Shown here: positions 13,711 through 25,402 of the stretch, piece after piece | Numbering within the stretch: the stretch's first letter is position 1 | Layout of the letters: every line of letters starts with the position of its first letter | Source: Linum tenue | Taxonomy: Eukaryota > Streptophyta > Magnoliopsida > Malpighiales > Linaceae | Reading direction: 5' to 3' | Assembly (NCBI GenBank): GCA_946122785.1 | Contig: CAMGYJ010000002.1 | Coordinates: forward strand, 56,259,703-56,323,702 | Length of the DNA: 64,000 nucleotides | Notes under the pieces: model-generated | The model's database searches: none | Told to the model about the DNA's origin: nothing | The model's input: the letters and a program-made list of their open reading frames with translations, nothing else | Translations under genes and position numbers: made by a program

Positions 13711-14835
13711 CTAGTGCTCTTCATCATGCACTGTTATGTTACCCTTATGTTCTTCTTTATGTCCATATTCATCAGTGGCTTCATCACTGCAGCTCCAAGT
13801 TGTTGTCATAACCTTCTCTCGATTCAGTTTCTTGTTTGGACAATCTACTCTGAGATGTCGTGGTCTTCCAAACCCGATACATGTGACAACAACTTTATCG
13901 ACATTCAAATGGTTTTTGTGTCCATCAAATCCGTCTAAATTATTTTGGTCATGGTTACTTCTTCTCTTGCCAAATTGTTTGCCATCATAGTTCATTCTTT
14001 GTTTCCTCTTAAACTTTAAGTATTATAGTTGCTTACTTAGAAAAGCGATTTAACTGTCAACTTCTTCCTTATCATCATAATTTATATTGGGTTTTCAAGG
14101 CTAAGTCTTTCCTTTTCTTTTGTTTCTCTCCATCTTCAATTCTTAGAACGCTCTCATGAGAAGTGAGAGACCCTATTAGCTCATTAAGCTCAAATTTGGC
14201 AAGATCTTTTAATTCTTCAATAGCTGTGACTTTAGGCAAAGAATTTAACTTACTGACTAAGTTTGCATTGCTATATACCTATCCTAGCGTCATTAACCCA
14301 CTAACGATCCTTGTGAAACAGTCATACATTTCATAGATGCTTTCATTTTTCAGCATTATGAACATTTCATATTCATTAACTAGCATCCTAATATGAGTAT
14401 CATTAACTTCAGACGTACCTTCCTAGGTGATTTCCAATGTATCTCAAATTTCTTTCATTGATTTACACATAGCCACTTTCCCATATTATTTTCTGCCAAC
14501 AGCACACTTTAGAATATGTTTTGCGTTGGCATTGATCTGAAGTTTCTTGAGATCATGTTATATCCAGATGTCAATCTCATTGCTTACTTTCTCTAGTCCT
14601 TTATGTATATTAATCCTGGTAAACATATCATATGCCTTCGCAAAATCCTCTATACAGCTCCTCCATAAGGCATAGTTATTTCCATTCAACTTGGGTGGAC
14701 GAGTAGCTGAGTGCCCATCCATATGATTTGTAGGCGGTAGATGCTCACCATTCTGATTGATGAAGTTGAAGTGTACAGCGGTAAATTGAGCATTTCATAT
14801 AGATCTACTCTGATGCCAATTGAATAACAACAGGA
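13711..14835 (-). pseudogene. Copia-type gag remnant
   Basis: Read on the minus strand from about 14790 to 13711, this is a broken gag polyprotein of a Ty1/Copia retrotransposon. It begins with the usual Lys-Leu-Asn-Gly-x-Asn-Tyr-x-x-Trp segment, continues through the UBN2-type gag domain, and ends with a damaged CCHC zinc knuckle (the first cysteine pair is partly lost). Several in-frame stops and frame changes occur. Just upstream, at 14811-14822, TGGCATCAGAGT resembles the primer site that pairs with initiator tRNA-Met in Copia elements. That suggests the 5' LTR began near 14823. The pol part is missing. Confidence 0.7.
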
Positions 14836-14935
14836 ACAACAGAGGTGAGAGATAAATCGAAAGCACAAGCCTAGAAGGAACTATAACACTGAGTAGTGAA
14901 TATGAAGCAGTTTGGTTGATTCAGGCCTAAATATA

Positions 14936-16440
14936 CACTTTTTATCCCCATTTCCCTTTGATGTTTGTGGCAATTGAGCTCCAAAAAGGGTGGTTTTACG
15001 CTAGGTTTCTTGTGTTTCAATGTGTTTCAGAGTCTAACAGGTGAAACCAACCCCGGACTCGAAAGTTGGAAGAAAAGGAGCAAAGACTGAGCAAAGATGA
15101 GTTTTTAGTCGCAATTCACAGTCAAAACTTGGAGTTCACGGTCGCTACGACCGTGAAGTGGAACCATAAATCGTGAACCGCGAAGCGTCCAGAGGGTTTC
15201 CGAGGTTACTGATGCCGAGGCAGTTCACGGTCGCTAAAGACCGTGAACTGGGGTCATGGACCGTGAACCCCATAAGTGAAGCGGCACGTTTTGCTCGAAG
15301 TTCACGGTCGTTGCCTGATGTGTGAACTGGGAGCGATTTGAGTATAAATATAGAGCTGAAAGAAAGAAGAAGGGAGAGCCCAAAGTGAGAGAAACCTTCT
15401 TCTCTTGAAAACCTAGAGAGAGAAAGTCATGAACCAAGAAGGAGAAGAGGCTAGGGTTTACTCCAAGTCAAGAATTGGGAAGTTCCTTTTCAAGGTAGGA
15501 TCTCTACAAGCAAAAAGGAGGATTTATGCATCATCCATGATAGTTTTTCCCCTTTCCTTTGTGTTCTTCCTTTTTCTAGCATGGAGTAGTCTCCTATTCA
15601 CTTGGATATTGTAGAACCCTAACTTATACCATGTAGCTACTTGTATAGATTGAATGATTGTGTGTGGGCGATGTTTAATTTGAGATTTGAGGTATCTTTC
15701 ATGGTGATTGTGCATTGTGTGTGCCTTGCAATCTATTGTGCTATTCTAACCTAGCTTAGAGGGAAATCCCCCTTTTCTAAAGAGACTCTAATTGAGTTGG
15801 GTTTCCTAGGTTTTTCATACCTCCTAACTAGGTTAATGTAGGGCAAATCTCTAAACTCAAATCGAGCATCTAGGTTAATTGTGCTTTGGCCGCACCAAAC
15901 CCCGGTTTGAGGGAGAAGTTAAGGCAACCCTCAATTGCTTGGGCCAAGAGGGATACATTTGTAGCCTATAATGCTTTCCTTAGCCTAGCAATTGAGAGGT
16001 GGTTTCCAACCATTGTTGTCTCTCCTAGCGGCTCACAATCGCCTTATCACACACCGATTCATTCGATCTCACGGTTCATGGTAGTTGGTTAGAGGGAAGT
16101 AACACCCGAGTGAAGCTTCTCGTCAAGAGTTTTCCACCACTTTACTTTTCAAGTCTTGCTTTTGAGCAGTAGATTGTAGAGATTTTCGCAAATCAAACAA
16201 TCCGCTAGATAATGTTTCAAACAATCAAAGTAGGGGTACATGGGCCGGCCCGAATCGATATTTAAACATACTTGCCCTATATTGCACTCATTTAAGGTTT
16301 ATACTTGGACCTTAAATGGGATTTATTGTGATAGTCGAAGTGAGTCATTGGTCAATATTATTTTTGTCTTAAATGGGTTTCGAGAACATCAACCCACAGG
16401 GTGATCTGTCTAGTTAAGGCATGCTTACCTTCAAAATCAT
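14936..16440. other. Probable LTR-retrotransposon-derived sequence with short palindromes
   Basis: No coding domain is seen. TATAAATA at 15343-15350 is followed by a purine-rich leader-like stretch, as in the R/U5 of a plant LTR. Before it lie perfect hairpin words: TTCACGGTCG and its complement at 15135-15157, and CAGTTCACGGTC with its complement at 15221-15250. The layout resembles a Ty3-type LTR, but no second copy or integrase was found in the window. Confidence 0.4.
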
Positions 16441-17445
16441 TCCCACTTCTCCAGACGTCCCTGTAATATCACCAAACAGAGAAATAGAGGAAAGTAGAGC
16501 AAGCACGATATTGGCAAATAGCATAGAGCCAGAGAGTGGACACAATTTTTTTTGTTAGCTGAGTTATGTCTATTGCTTAGACCTCGACTCAAAGGTGGCT
16601 ATCCTTTTAGATATAGCTTTCCTAGCTAGGGTTTATCTTATTTCTTTTTTTTTTTTTTTTTTTGGTAGAAAGTTTATCTTATTTCTCAGTCTAACCACAA
16701 GTGAATTTTTTTTTTTTTTTTTTGGGTGGAATTCAAACCCTAGTACAGCCCACGAAACAGAAATCAAATGAATTTTCTTATACACAATCATATATATATA
16801 TCTAAAGAAAGTGTCTCCGCACTACTATCACTCGAGCAATCCCAGAGAGAAGTAACCACTACTTCGCACAATCGCTAATCACAGAGTTCTAGTACCAATT
16901 TGATTTCGATCATAGTTTGTGATCCTCTTCTTCTTCTAAACTTTCACAAAACCTGCAGTGGCTAATGTGTTGGATCACCTGATTTGTTGGACCTTTCTTC
17001 TATTCTTGATCATTGTTTCTGCAAGATATATTTCACAATATTTGATTGCTCCAAACTCACCTTTTCTCGTTTGTCCTAGAAAGGAAAGATGAGCTGAATA
17101 GGTGGCGGGGCAAAGGATTTGTGAAGATGTAGATGAGTTCAGACTCGGGCTTGATTGTTTTGATGGTGGTCAGGAAGAGGTTGTTGTGGAAGATTTAACG
17201 GAGGGGATGATTTTTGCATGTCTGAATTTGTTTGGGGTGGAGTAGAACGGAGGAGATGATATCGGAACATAATAGTTTCTTTATTTTTTTTCTTCTCCCG
17301 TTTATATATTTTTTGGAAAAAATTATTGTATTCAATTTTTAGCGGTGGATGAATGAAATTGTTGACAAATGCACAATTTTCCGATTTTAGTGTCACACGA
17401 GGCCATTTTTTCACTTTAGCGATACGAACTCCCCAATTCTCATAT
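16441..17445. other. No gene recognised
   Basis: AT-rich sequence with two long T runs (about 16646-16661 and 16708-16723) and no domain-like frame. Confidence 0.45.
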
Positions 17446-17453
17446 ATCAGTGG

Positions 17454-19584
17454 TAGGGATGGCAATTACCCATCCATGGGTAATTATACCCAAATCCAAG
17501 TAAACCCATTCATAATGGGTTGAGTATGGGTGAAATGCATATGGGTTTGGGGGTTTGTAGATGGGTTTGGGTAAGGTATATATATTGCTTTCATAATCTA
17601 AATGGGTATGGGTTGGATATGGATATCCATTTACTTGAGGGTGTTTTAACTACACATGCAAAAATTGGACTTATTTGTAAAACTTGAAAAGTTTAGGTAC
17701 CAAATGTAAGACCTAAAAAATTTAGGCACCAAAACGTAATTTTCCATCGATATTTTGAGGACTTATATGCAAAAATTTAAATTTAGGTACTAAATATGCA
17801 TATCTATTAAGTTTTAGGTACCAAACTGTAATTTGCATTTGGGCATGGGTACAAACCCAAATCTATTTGTTGAAACCGGACCGGATTGACCCGGTTTTTT
17901 ATAACCGTTTTGGCAAATACCACAACCGGAGACGGGATTGGATTGTATCCGGTTTCAACCGTAACCGGATTGGGTTCGATCCGGTTTTAAACCGAAAACT
18001 GGGCTGGCATCTAACCTCTCCCAGAACGTTGTCGTTTGAATAAAAATTGAGGAAGAAAAATAAAAATCAATAAAAATAAAAATGAAAAGAGGGATCTAAG
18101 ATATCTCCTTCCTCCACTTCTCGACAACTCCCTAGTCCCTACCTTTCTCAATCTCTCTCTATTCTGGAAATCAAAATTTTCTCTACTCCCATTCTTTCTC
18201 GATCTTTCCTCTGCCTTTTCTCCTCCCTGGAGAGCTCTTTGCCTTCTTCATCGCCGTCGTGCGCAGGGAAGCTGAAGAGCTTCGTCGTCGTCGCGCGCAG
18301 GGAATCCGAAGAGCTTCGTCGCCGTCGCGCGCAGGGAAGCCGAAGAGCTCCCTGCCTCCATCATCGCCGTCGTCGTCGTGCGCGGGTCTTGCATGTTTCT
18401 ATATAGGAGAAATCCAGAGGAAGGCAGGTCAGGTCATGCATGTCTCGATCCGGGCGAGAAACAGAGCGATGGCGCTTTCAAATCGGCTGGTGAGACTGAG
18501 AAGAGAGAGGCAGAGCTGCGGTTGCTCCAAATCGATCGTCTTGGTGTCGCCGCCGCCGCCGCCATGGAATCGGATGAGAGGCAAGTAGAGAGGGTGAGTG
18601 AGATAGAGTGGATTTGGGAGATGGGAGGGTGGTTTTTGGCTTTGCCGTTGGAAGAGATTTGGAGAGAAGGGAAGAGATCGAAGAAAGGCGGCTGCGCCTT
18701 TGAGTGTGAGCTCGAGGGAGACGAATGTAGGGTGTGTGGAGTCGGGCTTTAGGGGTTTGGGAGGGTTGGTGGGCCTGTAGATGGCTCCGGCCTAATTAAA
18801 TTGTAGAGAGAGGTGGGCTTGCTGGGGAGATGGGGTGGGCTCAAGTTGGGCTATCCGGTTTTTTCCGATTTTAACCGGATCGGACCGGGCTGTGACTAGG
18901 GGTGGCTATACGGTCCGGTCCGGTTAATTGGCCCAAATTGATCCGGTCAGTCCGGTTTTTTTTGAAAATATAAGGACCGAAGATTGGATTGGATACAGTC
19001 CGGTCTTGAATCCGGTCCGGTCTTGACCCGGTCCGGTCCCAATTCGGTCTTGATTTTATATTGAGATTGTGGGAATTTGAGTGGCCTAAGGCCTAAAAGG
19101 GTGAGGAGTTGGTTAAGTTTTGTACTAAGTGCAAAGGTTTGTGACCGTTTATGCAAATTACCCTTAAGTTTTGGAAGGTTGAGCTCTCTTATCCGGTCTT
19201 TATCCGGTTTTTTACCTCAAATCTAAGCCCAAAGATTGGATTGGATTGTTTACTATCCGGTCCCGGTCCGGTCTCGGTCCGGGTTATACGGTCCGGTTTC
19301 CGGTTTTTTCATCTGGTCCCGGCCAAATAGCCAGCCCTAGCTGTGACCACTGCAACCGCAAACTGGATTGGGTTACTTGGAATCCGGTTTCCGGTTACAA
19401 CCGGGACGGTTTAAACTGGTCGGTTTCCGGTTTGGCCGAAAAACCGAGACCGGATTCCCAGCCCTAGGTATGGGTACAAACCCATCAACCTCTACCCATA
19501 TCCATCTATTTGAATTTCATACCCAACCCAATTGGGTTGGATAGTAAAAAAACCCATGGGTATAGGCAAAATTGTCTATCCCGA
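17454..19584. mobile_element. hAT-type element containing further insertions
   Basis: The left end TAGGGATGGCAATT is mirrored by an imperfect right end at 19571-19584. The flanks ATCAGTGG (17446-17453) and ATTAGTGG (19585-19592) match at 7 of 8 bases, which fits an aged hAT duplication. Subterminal text repeats ATGGGT/ACCCAT words. Inside, from about 17870 to 19466, is another ACCGG-rich element whose right end CCAGCCCTA is clear but whose left end is worn. It carries a GC-rich, gene-like block at 18180-18760 with no known domain. A third, younger element lies inside that (18897-19339). Confidence 0.65.
18897..19339. mobile_element. hAT-type MITE, 443 bp, innermost of a nest
   Basis: The ends are TAGGGGTGGCTATACGG and, inverted, CCAAATAGCCAGCCCTA. 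Flanks 18889-18896 and 19340-19347 are both GCTGTGAC, an exact 8-bp duplication. The subterminal CCGGTCCGG words identify it as the same family as the MITE at 23107-23418. Confidence 0.9.
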
Positions 19585-19592
19585 ATTAGTGG

Positions 19593-19980
19593 TATTCAAA
19601 GCATTTCATTTTAGAATTGAGTGTAGACGACGGGTAACAAAAGAAAAATACATATACAAATGACTACAAAAAAATTTGTTTGTAATGAAATTGGTACAAG
19701 GGATAAAAAAGACCGCGTGATCAGTACCTGCTAGGGAAAAAAAAGAGAGATTTTTTTTTATACTACTCGTAATTTTTTATAAGAAACAATTATATTAACT
19801 TATGATTATACATATGTAAATATAATAATTATTGTATATAGTTCATGAAATTCTGTACTAGTTTGTCGATGTGAAATTTACTTCTGTATAGTTCTAAGTT
19901 CTAACGCTTACAGACAACATCCAAAAACTATTAGAGTTACTACAAATGCAATCCAATCCAATCGAATCGAGTCTAGTGTG
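19593..19980. other. Intergenic, upstream of the membrane-protein gene
   Basis: AT-rich sequence without an identifiable gene. It presumably contains the distal promoter of the gene that starts at 20121. Confidence 0.4.
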
Positions 19981-19987
19981 TATAAAT
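19981..19987 (+). promoter_or_regulatory. Likely TATA box, with CT-rich leader downstream
   Basis: TATAAAT lies 140 bp before the start codon at 20121 and would set a transcript start near 20012. A (CT)n tract at 20054-20073 falls in the predicted leader, a common arrangement in plant 5' untranslated regions. Confidence 0.5.
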
Positions 19988-20120
19988 TATAACTCCCCCA
20001 GCCTTTTTATTCCGTTATAGTTTTCTTCATTTGTCTTCCTGAGAAATTCCCCTTCTCTCTCTCTCTCTCTCTCCACCCCAGAAGCTCGAAAGAAGAAGAA
20101 ATCGCAATAAAAACGAGAAA

Positions 20121-20653
20121 ATGCACAGATCGGCAAGCTGGACGCGGGGCCCGCCGGATGACTACTTCATGCACTCGACGCCGATGGCGGCCTCGTCGGG
20201 CCTCCGAGTCTCTTCTTCGGCTGCCGACGACAACGAGCTCCCCATGTACAATCCCACCGTCGAGATGGCCAAGAAGGAGAAGTCCCGCCGTTTCGCCGAA
20301 AACGCGGTTCACGTCATCCCCTTCCTCCTAATCATCTGCGGATTCATCTTGTGGTTCTTCTGCAATCCCCGTAATATATCTTCGTATTACATTAGATCTG
20401 TAACGTAACATTTTGTTATTAATTAATTTAATTAATCCCTTTTTTTCCAATCAAAATTAATTTAAATCAATGTGCAGATGGGATGAAAGGAGATTCCATA
20501 GCGACGAGGATCGAAGGATTGACCATCGAAGGGGATAGCGACCACGATAGCGACGGGACCCAGACGGGATTCTTACCCATTGAAGCCGACTCGAAGAGAG
20601 CTATTCGCGGCCGCAGGAAACTTGACGAGATTCTCATTTGGAGACGGAACTGA
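20121..20653 (+). CDS. Small plant single-pass membrane protein, unknown function
   Basis: Two exons, 20121-20370 and 20478-20653, join in frame across a GT-AG intron to give 141 residues. The N-terminal half is polar, with Ser/Pro-rich and acidic segments and a basic KKEKSRR patch at 51-57. One hydrophobic stretch follows at about residues 63-80 (VHVIPFLLIICGFILWFF). The remaining C-terminal 60 residues are acidic then basic, ending Trp-Arg-Arg-Asn. With no cleavable signal, it should be a single-pass membrane protein; by the positive-inside rule the basic patch before the segment would stay in the cytosol. I recognise it as a type of conserved uncharacterised plant protein and cannot assign a role. 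Codon use and intact splice sites suggest a real gene. Confidence 0.75.
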
Positions 20654-20956
20654 TCATTAATTAATCATTCATCAATATAATTAATTGATTGGTTAATTAC
20701 TTAATCGGAGTGGTCGATCGAGATCAGCAGAGAATACTCGCGTCATCACCTGGAGAATGTATTTGTTTATTTATTTTTTTTTCCCCTTGTTCATTATTTT
20801 ATGTATTTCTTCAATATTCCCACGTGATATATACAAGTATTCATACACAGATTAACCCTTTCAGAATGTGTTTTCTTTCAATTAGCGGGCGAGTTGTGTG
20901 CATGTTGCTTCCTTGATCAGCTAATCGCTCTGCAATTAATTAATTTCTGTTGAATG

Positions 20957-20994
<38 letters not shown>

Positions 20995-22020
20995 TCTACA
21001 TCCAAAACAGTACTCAGAATACCAACCCAAATTTGGTCATCTCTTATTTAGTTTTCTATATATATATATTCCAATCTGAAATGTGCTTTCTTAACTATTT
21101 TATGGCGAACGTAAAAAGCTTAGTTACTCTTTTCTTACATTAGTTGCAACCGATGCGGTTCCAAGAATTTGCCATAAAAAAAAAAAACCACAGAAAATTA
21201 AGGAAATGAAACTCATCTGCGGTGGATGAGGGCTAAAAGAAAATGAAAGCGGATACCCTCAATAATCAATTTTATAAACAATTAATTTTGACCTAATCAC
21301 AGTGTGACACATGGGCTGGCAAAAGCCACCGCCAACAACCCAGTTTGCTACTAAGTTTCGCCCTTATGAAATTGGTAAATATATTATGTTTGAAATACAT
21401 GGTTCTTTTATCATGATTTTAGATGAGATAAGTCATTACTTTTTAAATTTCGACATAATTTTAAGGGCAATATATTAAAAAATTTGTGAATTCTTTGTAT
21501 TTAATTAAGATTCTCTCATAAAATTTGATTACCAGTATGCTTGAAAAAAACATTCGTCCTCCTAATTGAGAATTCTGGCTCCGTCCCTGTATTACATATG
21601 TATCAGAATCACATTGCCCTCAACTCTGAACTCCCATTACAAGCTCAAACAACCGTTGAAAATAATTCATATATTTACAAATTGCAATTTTTTTATCATT
21701 AAACAACGCATTGTCTAATAAATGACACATTTCATGCACAGAAACCATCTCCATGCATTTTATTATTATTTTTGTAACATATATAGCACGTAGATCCCTG
21801 GAAAAGGCCATCCTTACAAAGAAGAAAAATAACACACTAGTAATACTTATCCTGTTGCAAAGAACACGAGGAAAAAATATATATCACCCATGACTGACCC
21901 ACAATGCAACGGAAAATACAAATAATAGCTAGCACATTAATTCTTAGTTCGTCACAATACTACTTCTTTCACATTACTACAGTTGCACAAGAATAAGCAT
22001 CATTACCAATATTACCACGA
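20654..22020. other. Intergenic, with (TA)17 microsatellite at 20958-20991
   Basis: The gap separates the 3' ends of the membrane-protein gene (+) and the dioxygenase gene (-). It holds a 34-bp TA microsatellite and AT-rich sequence. CTCCGTCCCTG near 21581-21591 looks like one end of a CACTA- or hAT-type element, but no partner was found. Confidence 0.5.
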
Positions 22021-25000
22021 TCACTTCTCGATCCTCAACGTATCAATAAAGCTCTTGTACCCTTGTGTACCAATGTCATTCTTCGACAACGAATCCAGAA
22101 AGTCTCTGAAGCTGCTCTCTCTGTACCTCTCTTTCCCTTCATCACCACCAACAAGCTCCTTAGCAACTCCCATTTTTTCATCCATCCCAAGGCTATGCAA
22201 GCTAGCGATCGATATCCTCGTCTTCCTCGAGTTAAGGGCAGCCCTGTGCACCACGCTCTTGTACGTTCCATTGCTGAGGACCTCGACGTGATCCCCAATG
22301 TGGACCTGGAGGGCGCCCCGAGTATCTGGTGCGGTCTTCCAGGTCCCATCCCTGGGGTCGAGGATCTCGAGGCCCGGGGTGCTCTGGAGCACCACGGTGA
22401 TGCAAGAGTAGTCAGAATGAGGCGGGAGGCCTAGGGCAAGCTCCGGGCTAGGGCATGGCGGGTAGCAGTTCACCGCCATCGTTTGCATTCCCCCGTCCAG
22501 CCTATGTGCCAGCTGGCACGACGTCGGATCGAGCCCGAGGCTTTCGGTTATCGATTCCGCTATCTCTAGGGCTACTCTTTTCACCTCTTTGCTGTACTCG
22601 CCAACTCTTTCCCTGGTAGCCACGTGTACATAATAATAATACAATTAATAATGTTTACGTTAATTAGGATCTTATTTGCGACTTGAAGAAAGAGTGATTT
22701 CGGTTTCATTTATAAAAAATTAAAATCAAATAAAAAATCAAATGTAGCAATGACATCACGGCAGAGATCGAGCTCTCTCTAAGGGGAACGCACTGACCGA
22801 TCAGATGACGGCGTGCCAATTGCATGCATTTATGTAAAAAATGACAAATTCTGCATATAGACAATGTTCTATTCTATAGCTGGGCAAAGAACAAAGTATT
22901 TGGAATTTGGAGACTAGTAATTGCAATTTCCATGTGAGTTTGTTAAAAAAAAAGGAAGGAAATCAATCAAGTTAATTATAGAAGGCAACCAGAATTTGTT
23001 TTCCAATTTTCGAGGAAGTTCTGGTCAATATATATATAGGGTTAACTTCTTGGTCTCTGACGTCTTTTTTTTTTAATTTATTTAATGAATTTCGTCGCGC
23101 TATAGCTAGGGCTAGCTATTTGGTCCGGACTGTTTGGTTTTACCCGAAACGGAACTGTATAACCCGGATCGGGTCCTGGCTGGGACCGAATAACAAACAA
23201 TCCAATCTCATATTCGGACTTAGATTTGAGGTAAAAACTCGGATAAAGACCGGATAAGGGACCCCCAACACCTAAAATCAAGATCAAATTGGGATCGGAC
23301 CGGGTCAAGACCGGACTGTATCCAATCCAACTTTGATCCTTATATTCCCGAAAAGACCGGACTGGGACCGGATCAATTTGGTCCAATTTAACCGGACCGG
23401 ACCGTATAGCCACCCTTAGCTATAGCCACTCCTGGATATAACCTAGCTTCGTCACTGAGTGAAAGGGGTAGATGCATGTGTAGGTTACGTACCTGTAGTG
23501 AGGTGGGTTTTGGGGCCAGGAATGAATCCAGTGGGCGAGAGGGTTGGCGTAGTGCTTGAGGAAAACCCTCCAGAACTGGACTTTGTCCTCCCCGTCTTTG
23601 ATGCTGCTGCCGTACCTCACCGGCTTGAAAACATCGTTGGACATGAACTTGGCCTTCTCCCCCGCCGGCAGCTTGAAGAAGTCCGCCGCCGCCTCCAGCG
23701 CCGCCTCCATCACCGCCTTGCTGATCCCATGATTCACAACCTGCAGGGCAAAACCGGAAATTCGAACGAGAGGAACTACAAAATTTACGCATAGAGAATT
23801 TGAACTGGTGAGGGGGCTAACGTCTTCTCAACTACTATATTTTGAAAATTTATTAGGGTGCGTTTGGATACAATGATTTGGATTTGGTATTTGTGATTTG
23901 GATTTCCAAATACCAAATCATGTGTTTGGATATTAATTACATTTGGTATTTGGATTTGTGTCAAATTCATGGGGTGATTTCCAAATACACGTCTAGTGTA
24001 TTTTTTGTCAACTTCAAATACATTTCAACAACTAGTGATTTGAAATACCTCATAACAAAAAATTGGACCTATTTGTAAAATATGAAAAGTTTAGGTACTA
24101 TAGTGTGAGGAAAAACATATAAAGGTACCAAAATGTAATTTTACCATCAAAATTTCAGGACCTTTTTGTAAAATTTTAAAATTTTAGGTACTAAATTGTA
24201 AGAAAAAATAAATTTGGGTACCAAACTGTAATTTACCAAAATTTGTAGTAAGTGACTAGAAATTTAAAAATTCAAATTGAAAATCGTAAAATACAAAATA
24301 CAAACAAATTACAAATGAGTATCCAAACAATGAATTTGAATTACATGTATTTCAAATGCTAATATTTCAAATACATTCATTTCAAATGCTAGTATTTCAA
24401 ATACCTTACATTTAAAATACACTTATCCAAACGCACCCTTACAAAATTTTGCATGTAATTTACAAGATTATGAGAGTTGAGGGGGCTTATAATTGCTCCT
24501 GCCACTAAGGTAGCTCCTGTATGCAGTGGCGGCGGAGGGAAGTGTTAAGGAGAGGGGTCCTAGCTAGGACCCCACTTGGCCAAAAAAATTGGTAACAAAA
24601 CCCTTTAGATACATAGAGTTTTGTACAATTATTCAAGTTCAGGACGCTTGAGCACTTCTATTATGCTATATAGCATTGGTGCTTTAATGTACAACTTAAA
24701 ATTGTACCTTAACATTAAATGTATAAGTTTAGGTTGTACCATAAAGCAATTTGTATCATTATGTTATGGTACAACTTTACAACTTGAAGTTGTACCATCA
24801 CATAAAGGTACAAGCTCAAGTTGTAGCATAAAAGAATTTTTCCCAAAAGTATAGGTACAATCTGAAGTTGTACCATAACGTAAATGTACAATTTTAAGTT
24901 GTACCATAAAAGCAAAAAACCAATAGCACCAATACTATATAGCATTGTAAAATTTCTCGTATTAGTATTAATGAATTTTGAAGGACCCCAATGAACACAA

Positions 25001-25402
25001 AGTCTCGCTAATTAATATATCGCAAAACATTTGTGCATGCAAAATATCTTGTGCATACGTGATATGTTGGTTTCAAACGTTTGAATTCCACTTTAGGACA
25101 GAACATAATGAAAATGTCCGTATTAGAAAAATGTAGAAAGTATAGTTGATGCTTACTTGGAAGAAACCTAGTTGGCGAGAGGCGTTGCCAATTTGCCTGA
25201 CCACATTGGCCCTCTGGGAAGCATCCTGCAGCCTCAACCCGCCCATGTCAATCACGGGGATATCAGCCGTCCGATCATCGGCCGACGGCCGGCGGTCAGA
25301 AGATGATGGCAGGACGTAACAGTCAGGCACATAAGGCAGGGCTTGCTCCTGGGCAGTGTTCCCCATGGAGAAGGAGCTGCTGTCTGATTCTTTCCTAGCC
25401 AT
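22021..25402 (-). CDS. 2-oxoglutarate/Fe(II)-dependent dioxygenase, flavanone-3-dioxygenase-like
   Basis: This encodes a soluble plant dioxygenase that uses 2-oxoglutarate, O2 and Fe(II) to oxidise a small molecule. Minus-strand exons are 25402-25157, 23740-23493 and 22612-22021, joined in frame by GT-AG introns, giving 361 residues. The DIOX_N domain covers roughly residues 45-150 (DIPVIDMGGL, then VVNHG after exon 1). The catalytic double-stranded beta-helix has iron ligands His230 and Asp232 in PPHSDY and His287, with Arg297-x-Ser299 for 2-oxoglutarate. NCYPPCPSPELALG before the HxD is typical of the flavanone-3-dioxygenase/DMR6-like branch. The substrate cannot be read from sequence. Both introns have gained MITEs: 23856-24438 and 24663-24946 in intron 1, and 23107-23418 in intron 2. 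All catalytic residues and splice sites are intact. Confidence 0.9.
23107..23418. mobile_element. hAT-type MITE in dioxygenase intron 2
   Basis: A 312-bp element with ends TAGGGCTAGCTATTTGG and, inverted, ACCGTATAGCCACCCTTA. The flanks 23099-23106 and 23419-23426 are both GCTATAGC, an exact 8-bp duplication. Subterminal ACCGG/CCGGT words match the MITE at 18897-19339. Confidence 0.9.
23856..24438. mobile_element. Tourist-like (PIF/Harbinger) MITE in dioxygenase intron 1
   Basis: The 583-bp element starts GGGTGCGTTTGGATA and ends with its exact complement. It is flanked on both sides by TTA (23853-23855 and 24439-24441), the three-base target duplication of PIF/Harbinger elements. The interior is AT-rich and repeats ATTTGAAAT-like words. 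It has no coding capacity. Confidence 0.85.
24663..24946. mobile_element. Possible MITE with internal repeats, dioxygenase intron 1
   Basis: The ends carry about 22 bp of near-perfect inverted repeat (ATGCTATATAGCATTGGTGC on the left). The interior repeats TTGTACCATAA and AAGTTGTACC five or more times in both orientations. The target duplication is unclear, so the family is left open. Confidence 0.5.

Noticed and set aside
18259..18752. Two overlapping open frames in a GC-rich block
   Set aside because: They lie inside nested hAT elements, have biased Arg/Ser composition, no domain and no clear splice structure.
21581..21591. One end of a CACTA- or hAT-type element
   Set aside because: Only one end-like word; no inverted partner or target duplication could be found.
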